DNA from: an uncultured Oscillospiraceae bacterium
GTDB lineage: Bacteria > Bacillota > Clostridia > Oscillospirales > Oscillospiraceae
Assembly: GCA_900763965.1 (NCBI GenBank)
Contig: CAAFMG010000149.1
Location: 1 to 58,842 of the forward strand
Reading direction: 5' to 3'
DNA: 58,842 nucleotides
In this document: positions 25,087 to 33,468 of the stretch, in pieces
Layout of the letters: every line of letters starts with the position of its first letter
Numbering within the stretch: position 1 is the first letter of the stretch
Program-made: the position numbers and the translations under genes
Notes under the pieces: generated by a model
What the model was told of the DNA's origin: nothing
Databases searched by the model: none
Seen by the model: the letters and a program-made list of their open reading frames with translations, nothing else

Positions 25087-27909
25087 ATGAACGACAAAAT
25101 CCGAATTCAGGGTGCCAGAGAAAATAACCTGAAAAATGTAAATCTTACCATTCCCAGAGACAAGCTGGTGGTGTTTACGGGGCTGAGCGGCTCCGGAAAA
25201 TCCAGCCTGGCCTTTGATACCATCTATGCCGAGGGACAGCGGCGGTATGTGGAGAGCCTCAGCTCCTACGCCCGCCAGTTCCTGGGGCAGATGGACAAAC
25301 CGGATGTGGATTCCATTGAGGGCCTTTCCCCGGCCATCTCCATTGACCAGAAAACCACCTCCAAGAACCCCCGCTCCACGGTGGGTACGGTGACGGAGAT
25401 CTACGACTATCTGCGGCTTCTGTGGGCCAGAGTGGGCACCCCCCACTGCCCCAAGTGCGGCAAGGAGATCAACCGGCAGACCATCGACCAGATCGTGGAT
25501 CGGATCGAGGCGCTGGGGGAGGGGACGCGGTTTATCGTCCTGTCTCCCGTGATCCGGGGGAAAAAGGGCGAGCATCAGAAGGTGTTCGAGGATGCCCGGA
25601 AGCAAGGCTTTGCCCGTGTCCGGGTGGATGGGATCCTGTATGACCTGACTGAGGAGATCCGTCCGGAGAAGAACAAAAAGCACAACATTGATTTGGTGGT
25701 GGACCGGCTGGTTCTGAAGGAAGGACTGCGCCGCCGTCTGACGGACTCCATTGAAACGGCCTGCACCCACAGCGGCGGACTTGTGACCATCGAGCTGCCC
25801 CCTGAAGGGCAGGAGCTAAGCTTCTCCCTGAACTACGCCTGTGAGGACTGCGGCGTAAGCCTGACGGAGCTGGAACCCAGAATGTTCTCCTTCAATAACC
25901 CCTCCGGCGCCTGCCCCAGCTGTACCGGCCTGGGCTTCCGGCTGGTGGCGGATGCAGATCTGGTGATTCCCGACCGGGATAAGTCCCTGATGGATGGGGC
26001 CATTCAGGTTTCCGGCTGGCAAAGTGTCCGCACGGATTCCATTTTCCGTATGTATTTTGAGGCATTGGCCCAGAAATATCACTTTTCCCTTACCGCCCCT
26101 GTGAAGGAGCTGTCCCCGGAGGCCATGGATGTGATTCTCAACGGCACCCGGGGCGAGAAGCTGCGGATGACCTACAACCGGGGCAACGGCATGGGCGTGA
26201 TCGAGCAGCCCTTTGAGGGCATTCTCAATAACATCGCCCGCCGCTACAAGGAGACCCAGTCCGATGCCGCCCGGAAGGAGCTGGAGGAATGTATGTCCAG
26301 CGCTCCCTGTCCCCAGTGCGGCGGTGATCGGCTTTCGGACATTGCCCGGGCGGTGACGGTAGGGGGCATTGGCATCATGGATTTCTGCCGCATGAGCATC
26401 CGGGACGAGCTGGACTTTATGAACCGACTGAAGCTGGAGGGCAACATGGCGGTGGTGGCGGAGCAGATCGTCAAGGAGATCCGTTCCCGGCTGCAATTTT
26501 TGACGGATGTGGGCCTGAGCTACCTGACCCTGTCCCGGGCCGCCGGAACCCTGTCCGGCGGCGAGAGCCAGCGGATTCGGCTGGCGACCCAGATCGGCTC
26601 CTCCCTGACGGGGGTGCTGTATATTCTGGACGAGCCCTCCATCGGCCTGCACCAGCGGGACAATGACAAGCTGCTGGGCACTCTGCGCCACCTGCGGGAT
26701 CTGGGCAACACCCTGATTGTGGTGGAGCATGACGAGGATACCATGCGGGCGGCGGACTTCCTGGTGGATGTGGGCCCCGGCGCAGGCAGCCGGGGCGGCG
26801 AGATCGTGGCGGCCGGTTCTCTTGAGGAGATCGAAGCCTGCCCCAGATCCATCACCGGGCAGTACCTGTCCGGGGTGAAGAAGATCCCGGTCCCTGCAGC
26901 CCGGCGTTCGGGCACCGGAAATGTGCTGGCTGTCCGGGGCGCCTGCGAGAACAACCTGAAAAACGTGGATGTGGAGATCCCGCTGGGAACATTGACCTGT
27001 GTCACCGGCGTTTCCGGCTCCGGAAAGTCCAGCCTGGTAAACGAGGTGCTGAATAAGACCCTCCTGGCCAAATTGAACCACGCCCACACCCGCCCCGGTG
27101 CCTGCCGCTGTGTGGAGGGAATGGAATATCTGGACAAGGTCATCGACATTGACCAGAGCCCCATCGGCAGAACACCCCGCTCCAACCCGGCCACCTATAC
27201 AGGGCTCTTTAACGATATCCGGGATCTGTTTGCCTCCACAGCGGATGCCAAGATGCGGGGCTATGCCCCCGGCCGGTTCTCCTTCAATGTCAAGGGCGGC
27301 CGGTGCGAGGCCTGCTGTGGCGACGGTCTGGTGAAAATCGAAATGCACTTCCTGGCGGATGTGTATGTTCCTTGTCAGGTGTGCAAGGGGCAGCGGTACA
27401 ACCGGGAGACTCTGGAGGTGCGCTACAAGGGCAAGAACATTGCCCAGGTGCTGGATATGACCGCCGAGGAAGCCCTGGATTTCTTTGATAACCTGCCCAA
27501 GCTTCGCCGGAAGGTGCAGACGCTGGTGGAGGTGGGCCTTGGCTATGTGAAGCTGGGCCAGTCCAGCACCACCCTGTCCGGCGGTGAGGCCCAGCGTGTC
27601 AAGCTGGCAACAGAGCTGGCCCGGGTGGCCACCGGCAGAACCATCTATATTCTGGACGAGCCTACCACGGGCCTGCACGCAGCGGATGTGCACAAGCTGA
27701 TCGAGGTATTGCAGCGGCTGGTGGATGTGGGGAACACGGTGCTGGTCATTGAACACAATCTGGATGTGATCAAAACGGCAGATCATATTATCGACCTGGG
27801 GCCGGAGGGCGGCGATGGCGGCGGCTATGTGATCGCCCAGGGAACCCCGGAGGAGGTGGCAGCTGTGGAAGGCAGCTACACCGGTCAGTACCTGAAAGCC
27901 TACCTATAA
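25087..27909 (+). CDS. uvrA: Excinuclease ABC subunit A
   Basis: This damage-recognition ATPase of nucleotide excision repair has 940 residues. Two ABC modules are visible: Walker A GLSGSGKSS at residues 32-40 with signature LSGGESQRIRLA, and GVSGSGKSS near residue 640 with LSGGEAQRVKLA. Both zinc-binding insertions are intact (CEDC...CPSC and CEACC...CQVC pairs). Each module ends in a Walker B followed by a histidine switch (YILDEPSIGLH, YILDEPTTGLH). The start has CAGGAG 6 bases upstream. It is separate from uvrB, which lies 2 kb downstream, and is divergent from prs. Confidence 0.98.
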   Translation: MNDKIRIQGARENNLKNVNLTIPRDKLVVFTGLSGSGKSSLAFDTIYAEGQRRYVESLSSYARQFLGQMDKPDVDSIEGLSPAISIDQKTTSKNPRSTVGTVTEIYDYLRLLWARVGTPHCPKCGKEINRQTIDQIVDRIEALGEGTRFIVLSPVIRGKKGEHQKVFEDARKQGFARVRVDGILYDLTEEIRPEKNKKHNIDLVVDRLVLKEGLRRRLTDSIETACTHSGGLVTIELPPEGQELSFSLNYACEDCGVSLTELEPRMFSFNNPSGACPSCTGLGFRLVADADLVIPDRDKSLMDGAIQVSGWQSVRTDSIFRMYFEALAQKYHFSLTAPVKELSPEAMDVILNGTRGEKLRMTYNRGNGMGVIEQPFEGILNNIARRYKETQSDAARKELEECMSSAPCPQCGGDRLSDIARAVTVGGIGIMDFCRMSIRDELDFMNRLKLEGNMAVVAEQIVKEIRSRLQFLTDVGLSYLTLSRAAGTLSGGESQRIRLATQIGSSLTGVLYILDEPSIGLHQRDNDKLLGTLRHLRDLGNTLIVVEHDEDTMRAADFLVDVGPGAGSRGGEIVAAGSLEEIEACPRSITGQYLSGVKKIPVPAARRSGTGNVLAVRGACENNLKNVDVEIPLGTLTCVTGVSGSGKSSLVNEVLNKTLLAKLNHAHTRPGACRCVEGMEYLDKVIDIDQSPIGRTPRSNPATYTGLFNDIRDLFASTADAKMRGYAPGRFSFNVKGGRCEACCGDGLVKIEMHFLADVYVPCQVCKGQRYNRETLEVRYKGKNIAQVLDMTAEEALDFFDNLPKLRRKVQTLVEVGLGYVKLGQSSTTLSGGEAQRVKLATELARVATGRTIYILDEPTTGLHAADVHKLIEVLQRLVDVGNTVLVIEHNLDVIKTADHIIDLGPEGGDGGGYVIAQGTPEEVAAVEGSYTGQYLKAYL

Positions 27910-27943
27910 AAAGAGCCTGTCGGAAACGATGTTTTCGACAGGC
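27910..27943 (-). terminator. Terminator of the histidine kinase-like gene
   Basis: A stem GCCTGTCG (27915-27922) / CGACAGGC (27936-27943), extended by an inner GAAAC/GTTTT pairing, is followed on the minus strand by CTCTTTTTA. It lies between convergent genes; uvrA has no T tract on its side. Confidence 0.7.
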
Positions 27944-27949
27944 CAATGG

Positions 27950-28981
27950 CTATAATGTTTGATAATACTTTGCCGGAAGACAGTCCGACAGTTCTACCAG
28001 ACCGTGATCCCAGCCGCCGGAGTGATCCAGACGGAAAATGGGACTGCGCAGGCTGCTGTGGCTGTTTTCCCGGATTTCCAGGGTCATGGCGATCCGGGTT
28101 CCGGTCTCTTTGCTGTCAATCAGAACCGTTCCGCCGTGGTTGGCGGCAACGGCGCGGATCATGGAAAGTCCCAGCCCCAGGCCGTAGCGCCCGTCCTCAA
28201 TCCCAGGGCGGCGCAGATATTGCCGGAAGAGATTTCCCCGGACATCCTGGGCAATGCCGCTGCCGCTGTCCTGGACGGTCAGACACAGCTGCTTGCCTTT
28301 GCGGGTGAGGGTGGCCTGGATCTGTCCGCCTGTGGGGGTGAAACGGATGCAGTTGGACAAAATGTTCCACACGGCCCGCTCCAGCTGTTCCGGATCCACC
28401 AGGCAGAAAAGCGGCTGGCGCAGACCGGTGTAGGAAATGCTGACCCGCTCCTGGGCCAGGGCAGCAGCTTTTTCAAACTGCTCCAGCAGCAGAGCGTTGA
28501 TATCCTGAAGTTCCGGACGGCATCCGGCCAGGTAGCGGCCAATATCCGACAGGTTATTCACAAGACGCTGCATCTGCATCAGGCTTCGGTTCATTTCGGC
28601 GCTGCCTCCGTCTGCCAGATGCTGGGCACTGGCAATGGCCTGCATCAAAGGTTTGCGCAGCTCCATGGATATCAGGGCCATGGAGCGGAATTCCTCAGGA
28701 TCCTCCCGGGGTTCCAATAGGATCAGATCCTGATCCGCCATCCGGGTGACGGCGGCTCCCCAGTGCTGCTGGGCGGCGGCCAGGGTCAGATACATCTGTC
28801 CGGATTGAAATTCAGCGTATTCCTCTGCACCTACCTCCAGCATGGGGGAAAAGGCCATGCCGGGAGACAGCAGCAGCGCTTGGGCAGCCTGATTGACCTG
28901 GATGATCTTATCCGCCTGCACCAGAAAACCGGGCTGGGGAATCTGTTCCAGCATCAGACCTATCATTTGTTCATCTTTCAT
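27950..28981 (-). CDS. Histidine kinase-like ATPase protein lacking the phospho-acceptor His
   Basis: A 343-residue cytoplasmic protein with an N-terminal PAS-like stretch (QPGFLVQADKIIQVN), a dimerisation-helix region, and an HATPase_c domain with N box (WNILSNCIRFTP), G1 box (DSGSGIA) and G2 box (YGLGLGLSM). In the H box the usual S-H-E-L-R-T-P-L reads ISMELRKPL: Met106 replaces the phosphorylated histidine. No response regulator is adjacent. The rest of the ATP-binding fold looks intact, so it may be a pseudokinase-type sensor or phosphatase-like regulator rather than a standard kinase. The start at 28981 has AGGAGGAG upstream. It is convergent with uvrA. Confidence 0.82.
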   Translation of the reverse strand: MKDEQMIGLMLEQIPQPGFLVQADKIIQVNQAAQALLLSPGMAFSPMLEVGAEEYAEFQSGQMYLTLAAAQQHWGAAVTRMADQDLILLEPREDPEEFRSMALISMELRKPLMQAIASAQHLADGGSAEMNRSLMQMQRLVNNLSDIGRYLAGCRPELQDINALLLEQFEKAAALAQERVSISYTGLRQPLFCLVDPEQLERAVWNILSNCIRFTPTGGQIQATLTRKGKQLCLTVQDSGSGIAQDVRGNLFRQYLRRPGIEDGRYGLGLGLSMIRAVAANHGGTVLIDSKETGTRIAMTLEIRENSHSSLRSPIFRLDHSGGWDHGLVELSDCLPAKYYQTL

Positions 28982-29127
28982 ACTGCTCCTCCTGACATAT
29001 GTTAGCTTGTGCAGTTTTGAGGGAGAATCTCCCGGTGGGTTTCGACATGATTCGACACCATGAGCAAATCTATTTTATCCCATAGACACCAAAATAGCAA
29101 GCATACAAACCGAAAGAGAGAAGATTT

Positions 29128-29826
29128 ATGGAGAAGAATGTTCACGGCGGCCATCGGCAGCGCCTGAAGGATCGGTTTTTGGAGGAGGGAATGGATGGCT
29201 TTACGGACATACAGGCCCTGGAGCTGCTGCTGTTTTACAGCGTTCCCCGGCAGGATACCAACCCCATTGCCCACAGACTCCTGGAATATTTTGGAAGCCT
29301 TTCCCAGGTGCTGGATGCGCCTGTGGAGGAATTGATGTGCGTCAGCGGCATCAAGGAACACAGTGCGGTGCTCCTGCATCTGATCAACGAAATGGGGCGG
29401 CGATACCTGACGGATCGCGCCCAGCAGGAGAAGGTGCTGCCGAGCATCGAAAGCTGTGCCCGATATTTACAGCCCCTGTTTTATGGACGAACCATTGAAA
29501 TGGTGTTTCTGCTGTGCCTGGATGCCAAGTGCAAGGTGATCTCCTGCAAGAAGATCGGAGAGGGCAATGTGAATTCCACAAGCATCTCTGTCCGGAAGGT
29601 GGTGGAGACTGCTCTGCGGGAGGGAGCTTCTGCGGTGGTGCTGGGTCACAACCATCCCAGCGGCATCGCAGTTCCCTCGCCGGAGGATATTGAGACCACA
29701 TTGCGGGTGGCAGAGGGCCTGAACAGTGTGGATATCCGGCTGGCAGATCACATTGTGGTGGCGGATGACGATTACGTTTCCATGGTACAGTCCAAGTATC
29801 TTCCGGACATTTATCCATTGCAATAG
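29128..29826 (+). CDS. radC: RadC family JAB-domain protein
   Basis: This 232-residue protein has an N-terminal helix-hairpin-helix-like region (FTDIQALELLLFY, MCVSGIKEHSA) and a C-terminal JAB/MPN-type metalloprotease-like domain with the metal motif GHNHPSG near residue 175, followed by SPEDI. The RadC name is historical; a DNA-repair role has not been established, and some members support natural transformation. It lies 11 bp upstream of uvrB and is probably co-transcribed with it. Confidence 0.93.
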   Translation: MEKNVHGGHRQRLKDRFLEEGMDGFTDIQALELLLFYSVPRQDTNPIAHRLLEYFGSLSQVLDAPVEELMCVSGIKEHSAVLLHLINEMGRRYLTDRAQQEKVLPSIESCARYLQPLFYGRTIEMVFLLCLDAKCKVISCKKIGEGNVNSTSISVRKVVETALREGASAVVLGHNHPSGIAVPSPEDIETTLRVAEGLNSVDIRLADHIVVADDDYVSMVQSKYLPDIYPLQ

Positions 29827-29837
29827 GAGGAACGCCT

Positions 29838-31814
29838 ATGGATCATTTCAAACTGGTATCCCAGTACCGGCCCTCCGGCGATCAGCCCCAGGCCATTGAA
29901 GGACTGGTCAACGGTGTCAACTGGGGACTGCATGAGCAGACCCTGCTGGGTGTCACCGGCTCCGGTAAGACCTTTACCATGGCCTCGGTGATCGAAAAGC
30001 TGAACCGCCCCACACTGGTGCTGGCCCACAATAAAACGCTGGCCGCCCAGCTGTGCAGTGAGTTCCGGGAGTTTTTCCCGGACAATGCGGTGGAGTACTT
30101 TATTTCCTACTACGACTACTATCAGCCGGAGGCTTATATTGCCCACACCGATACCTACATTGAAAAGGATTCCTCCGTCAATGAGGAGATCGATCGGCTG
30201 CGTCACAGTGCCACCTCGGCGCTGTTTGAGCGGCGGGATGTGATCGTTGTCAGCTCTGTCAGCTGTCTGTACGGTCTGGGTGACCCCATCGACTATAAGA
30301 GCATGGTAATCTCCCTGCGGGTAGGCCAGAGCTATCCTCTGGATGATGTGCTGCGGAAGCTGGCGGAGATCCGCTATGAGCGAAATGACCTGGAGTTCTC
30401 CCGAAACAAGTTCCGCCTGCGGGGAGATACCCTGGAAATTTATCCCGCCTACTGGTCAGGAAGGGCCATCCGGGTGGAGTTCTTCGGAGACGAGATCGAC
30501 CGGATCAGTGAGATCAACGCCGTGTCCGGCATGGCAGAGCGGTATGTGGATCATGTGGCCATCTATCCTGCCAGCCACTATGTTGCCTCCAAGGAGAAGC
30601 TCCAGCGGGCCATGCGGGATATTCAGCGGGAGTGTGACGAGCAGGTGGCCTTCTTCCGGGCCAACAACAAGCTGCTGGAGGCCCAGCGCATCGCCCAGCG
30701 CACTGCCTATGACCTGGAAATGCTGACGGAGATCGGCTTTTGCAGCGGCATTGAAAACTACTCCCGGGTGATTCAGGGCCGGGCACCGGGAACGCCCCCT
30801 ACCACACTGCTGGATTACTTCCCCAAGGATTTTCTCATGTTTATCGACGAGAGCCATGTGACCTTGCCCCAGTGCCGGGCCATGTACGCCGGTGACCGCA
30901 GCCGAAAGGATGCCCTGGTGAACTATGGCTTCCGTCTGCCCTCGGCCTATGACAACCGGCCGCTGAACTTTACGGAGTTTGAAAGCAAGATCCATCAGGT
31001 GATCTATGTTTCCGCAACCCCGGCAGAGTATGAGCGCACCCGCTCCGGGCAGATCGTGGAGCAGGTGATCCGGCCTACCGGCCTGCTGGATCCGCTGGTG
31101 GAGGTGCGCCCCATCGAAGGCCAGATCGACGATCTCATTGGAGAGATCAACGCCAGAACCGCCCGGAACGAGCGCACCCTGGTGACCACTCTGACCAAGA
31201 AAATGGCAGAGGATCTTTCTGTGTATCTGACCAAGGCCGGAATCAAGGTGCGCTATATGCACTCGGATATCGGTGCCATGGAGCGCATGGAGATCATCCG
31301 GGATCTGCGAATGGCAAAATTTGACGTTCTGGTGGGCATCAACCTGCTTCGGGAGGGCTTGGATCTGCCGGAGGTGAGCTTGGTGGCCATTCTGGATGCG
31401 GACAAGGAGGGCTTCCTGCGCAGTGAGACCAGTCTGATCCAGACCATCGGCCGTGCTGCCAGAAATGCCGACGGTCGGGTCATCATGTACGCCGATCACA
31501 TCACCCCCTCCATGCGCCTGGCCATTGATGAAACAGAGCGCCGCCGGGAGATCCAGAATGCCTACAATGAGGCCCACGGAATCGTCCCCAAGACGGTCAT
31601 CAAATCCGTCCGGGATCTGATTGAGATTTCCTCTCCCACCGCCGAGCGGAAGAGCCGCACCGGGGTGAAGATGACCAGAGTGGAGAAGGAAAAGGAGATC
31701 GCCCGTCTGGAAAAGCAGATGAAGGAAGCTGCCAAGATGATGGAATACGAATACGCCGCTGTGCTGCGTGACCAGATCATTGAGCTGCGCGGTACCGGGG
31801 TGAAAGATAAGTAA
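29838..31814 (+). CDS. uvrB: Excinuclease ABC subunit B
   Basis: This 658-residue damage-verification helicase-like subunit of nucleotide excision repair shows Walker A GVTGSGKTFT near residues 38-46, the beta-hairpin YYDYYQPEAY, FIDESHVTLPQ, VGINLLREGLDLPEV and TIGRAARN, then the C-terminal UVR motif (IARLEKQMKEAAKMMEYEYAA) that binds UvrC. The start has ATAGGAGG upstream. uvrC is not in the window. It is flanked closely by radC (11 bp) and an M24 peptidase (12 bp). Confidence 0.98.
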   Translation: MDHFKLVSQYRPSGDQPQAIEGLVNGVNWGLHEQTLLGVTGSGKTFTMASVIEKLNRPTLVLAHNKTLAAQLCSEFREFFPDNAVEYFISYYDYYQPEAYIAHTDTYIEKDSSVNEEIDRLRHSATSALFERRDVIVVSSVSCLYGLGDPIDYKSMVISLRVGQSYPLDDVLRKLAEIRYERNDLEFSRNKFRLRGDTLEIYPAYWSGRAIRVEFFGDEIDRISEINAVSGMAERYVDHVAIYPASHYVASKEKLQRAMRDIQRECDEQVAFFRANNKLLEAQRIAQRTAYDLEMLTEIGFCSGIENYSRVIQGRAPGTPPTTLLDYFPKDFLMFIDESHVTLPQCRAMYAGDRSRKDALVNYGFRLPSAYDNRPLNFTEFESKIHQVIYVSATPAEYERTRSGQIVEQVIRPTGLLDPLVEVRPIEGQIDDLIGEINARTARNERTLVTTLTKKMAEDLSVYLTKAGIKVRYMHSDIGAMERMEIIRDLRMAKFDVLVGINLLREGLDLPEVSLVAILDADKEGFLRSETSLIQTIGRAARNADGRVIMYADHITPSMRLAIDETERRREIQNAYNEAHGIVPKTVIKSVRDLIEISSPTAERKSRTGVKMTRVEKEKEIARLEKQMKEAAKMMEYEYAAVLRDQIIELRGTGVKDK

Positions 31815-31826
31815 GGAGAGATCAAC

Positions 31827-33074
31827 ATGAACGCAACCTACTATACCAACAATCGCCGCCGTTTCTATGAGAAAATGAAGCCGGCTTCTCTGGCGGTGCT
31901 GTTTTCCGGTCAGGAGATCCGCAAGTCTGCGGATGATTTCTATCCTTTCTTTGCCGAGCGGAACTTCGTATACCTGACGGGTCTGAGCTGCAAGGAAGCG
32001 GTTTTCCTGGCGGTGAAGGATGGACAAGGGGCAGTCTCCGAACGGCTGTACCTGCTGCCTCCGGATGCCATGGCAGAGCGCTGGACCGGCAGACGGGTGA
32101 AGCCTGCTGAGGCAGAGCAGATCTCCGGGATCCGGGATGTGCGGTTCCTGGATGCCTTTGAAGGAGAGCTGCAAAAGCTCCTGGAAAGCGGCAACTATGG
32201 GACCTGCTACCTGGATCTGTTCCGCACCGCTCCCCAGGACATTGCCCGCCCGGCGCATTACCTGGCCCAGCAGCTGAAGGCCCGGTGGCCGGAACTGGAG
32301 ATCCCCGATGCCTGCGCCATCTTGCGGTGCCTGCGCACCATCAAGAGCCCGGAGGAGATCCAGGCCCTGCGGGAAGCTGAGAAAAAGACCAAGGCCGGTA
32401 TCCTGGCCATGATGCAGGCTTCCAAGCCCGGTATGTATGAATACCAGTACAAGGCAGAGTTTGACAGAGCCCTGGGGCAGTTCGGCCCGGAAGGCCCCGG
32501 CTTCCCCTCCATCATTTCCGCCGGTGCCAACAACTTCTGCATCCACTACTACGGCTACACCGGTCAGGCCCAGGACGGGGATATGATCCTCAACGATGTG
32601 GGTGCGCAGCATAACAATATGATCACCGATGTGTCCCGGGGCTGGCCCTGCAACGGCAAATTCTCGGAGCGGCAGAAGCTGCTCTATGAGTGCGCTCTGG
32701 CCACCTCGAACGATATGTTCTCCATTATCAAGCCGGGAATGCCCATGGCGGATGTGGATGCCACCATCAAGCGGTACAATTTTGAGCGGCTGAAGGATGC
32801 CGGTGTGCTGAAATCCTTTGACGAGATCGGCACGCTGATGTGGCACGGCGGCAGCCATCACATTGGATATGATGTACACGATGTGGTGCAGCGGCCGGAG
32901 ATTCTGGCACCCAACATGGCCTTCTGCGTGGATGTGGGCATCTACCACGAGCAGTGGGGCATCGGCTTCCGGCTGGAGGACAACTGCCTGGTCACGGAAA
33001 CCGGTTGCGAGAACCTGTCCCGGGACATTCCCCGGACGGTGGCGGATCTGGAAGCCGTTATGGTAAAACGGTAA
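31827..33074 (+). CDS. M24B aminopeptidase P family (Xaa-Pro peptidase)
   Basis: A 415-residue Xaa-Pro aminopeptidase-like protein with an N-terminal creatinase-type domain and a C-terminal pita-bread domain. Expected metal ligands are Asp257 (LNDVGA), Asp268 (ITDVSR), His344 (GGSHHIGYDVHD) and Glu384 (FRLEDN). The fifth ligand, normally Glu in a VEPGIY motif, appears as Asp369 in CVDVGIY. The substitution is conservative and may keep metal binding. It lies 12 bp after uvrB with AAGGAG upstream and is probably the last gene of the radC-uvrB unit. Confidence 0.9.
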   Translation: MNATYYTNNRRRFYEKMKPASLAVLFSGQEIRKSADDFYPFFAERNFVYLTGLSCKEAVFLAVKDGQGAVSERLYLLPPDAMAERWTGRRVKPAEAEQISGIRDVRFLDAFEGELQKLLESGNYGTCYLDLFRTAPQDIARPAHYLAQQLKARWPELEIPDACAILRCLRTIKSPEEIQALREAEKKTKAGILAMMQASKPGMYEYQYKAEFDRALGQFGPEGPGFPSIISAGANNFCIHYYGYTGQAQDGDMILNDVGAQHNNMITDVSRGWPCNGKFSERQKLLYECALATSNDMFSIIKPGMPMADVDATIKRYNFERLKDAGVLKSFDEIGTLMWHGGSHHIGYDVHDVVQRPEILAPNMAFCVDVGIYHEQWGIGFRLEDNCLVTETGCENLSRDIPRTVADLEAVMVKR

Positions 33075-33140
33075 TTGGGCGGATCCCGGGACGTTAAACT
33101 GCATAACATAAAATAAAATCGAAAAAAATCAAAAAAGGGC

Positions 33141-33169
33141 TTGACGAATGGATCAATCCATGCTATAAT
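33141..33169 (+). promoter_or_regulatory. Promoter of tRNA-Asp
   Basis: TTGACG at 33141-33146 and TATAAT at 33164-33169 with 17-bp spacing and an extended -10 TG. The tRNA starts 13 bp after the -10. Confidence 0.85.
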
Positions 33170-33181
33170 CCATCGTGTTCT

Positions 33182-33258
33182 GGCCCTGTGGTGCAGTCGG
33201 TTAGCACGCCAGCCTGTCACGCTGGAGGTCGACGGTTCGAGTCCGTTCGGGGTCGCCA
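33182..33258 (+). tRNA. tRNA-Asp (GTC)
   Basis: A 77-nt cloverleaf. The acceptor GGCCCTG pairs with CGGGGTC, the anticodon loop is CTGTCAC with GTC, the T arm is GACGG-TTCGAGT-CCGTT, and an encoded CCA ends it at 33258. The GTC anticodon reads aspartate codons. Confidence 0.96.
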
Positions 33259-33262
33259 AACA

Positions 33263-33292
33263 AAAACGCCATCCAAACGGATGGCGTTTTTT
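33263..33292 (+). terminator. Terminator of tRNA-Asp
   Basis: A 12-bp perfect stem (AAAACGCCATCC / GGATGGCGTTTT) with a 4-nt loop, ending in six T residues, starts 5 bp after the tRNA. Confidence 0.9.
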
Positions 33293-33400
33293 GCATATCC
33301 TGGGAAAAATCCACGATTTGGGGGAAAATCACAGGTATTTGCAGAAGGAAAACTTTGCAATTATCTGAGATCGAAAGCCCTAATCCTCAGGGGAGATATC

Positions 33401-33436
33401 AGACAGCACCACAAAATTGCATCCTTAAACACCAGC
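33401..33436 (+). repeat. Possible diverged copy of the 19431 repeat end
   Basis: By eye, 26 of 36 bases match 19431-19466, including the identical core AATTGCATC and the flanking CACC and CAGC blocks. It lies 33 bp upstream of the lipoprotein start. The match is moderate and could be chance. Confidence 0.3.
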
Positions 33437-33468
33437 AAAATGATCGTTGGAACATAGGGGGTTCATCC

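Noticed and set aside
27950..28981. Ordinary two-component system
   Set aside because: The phospho-acceptor His is replaced by Met and there is no response regulator gene on either side.
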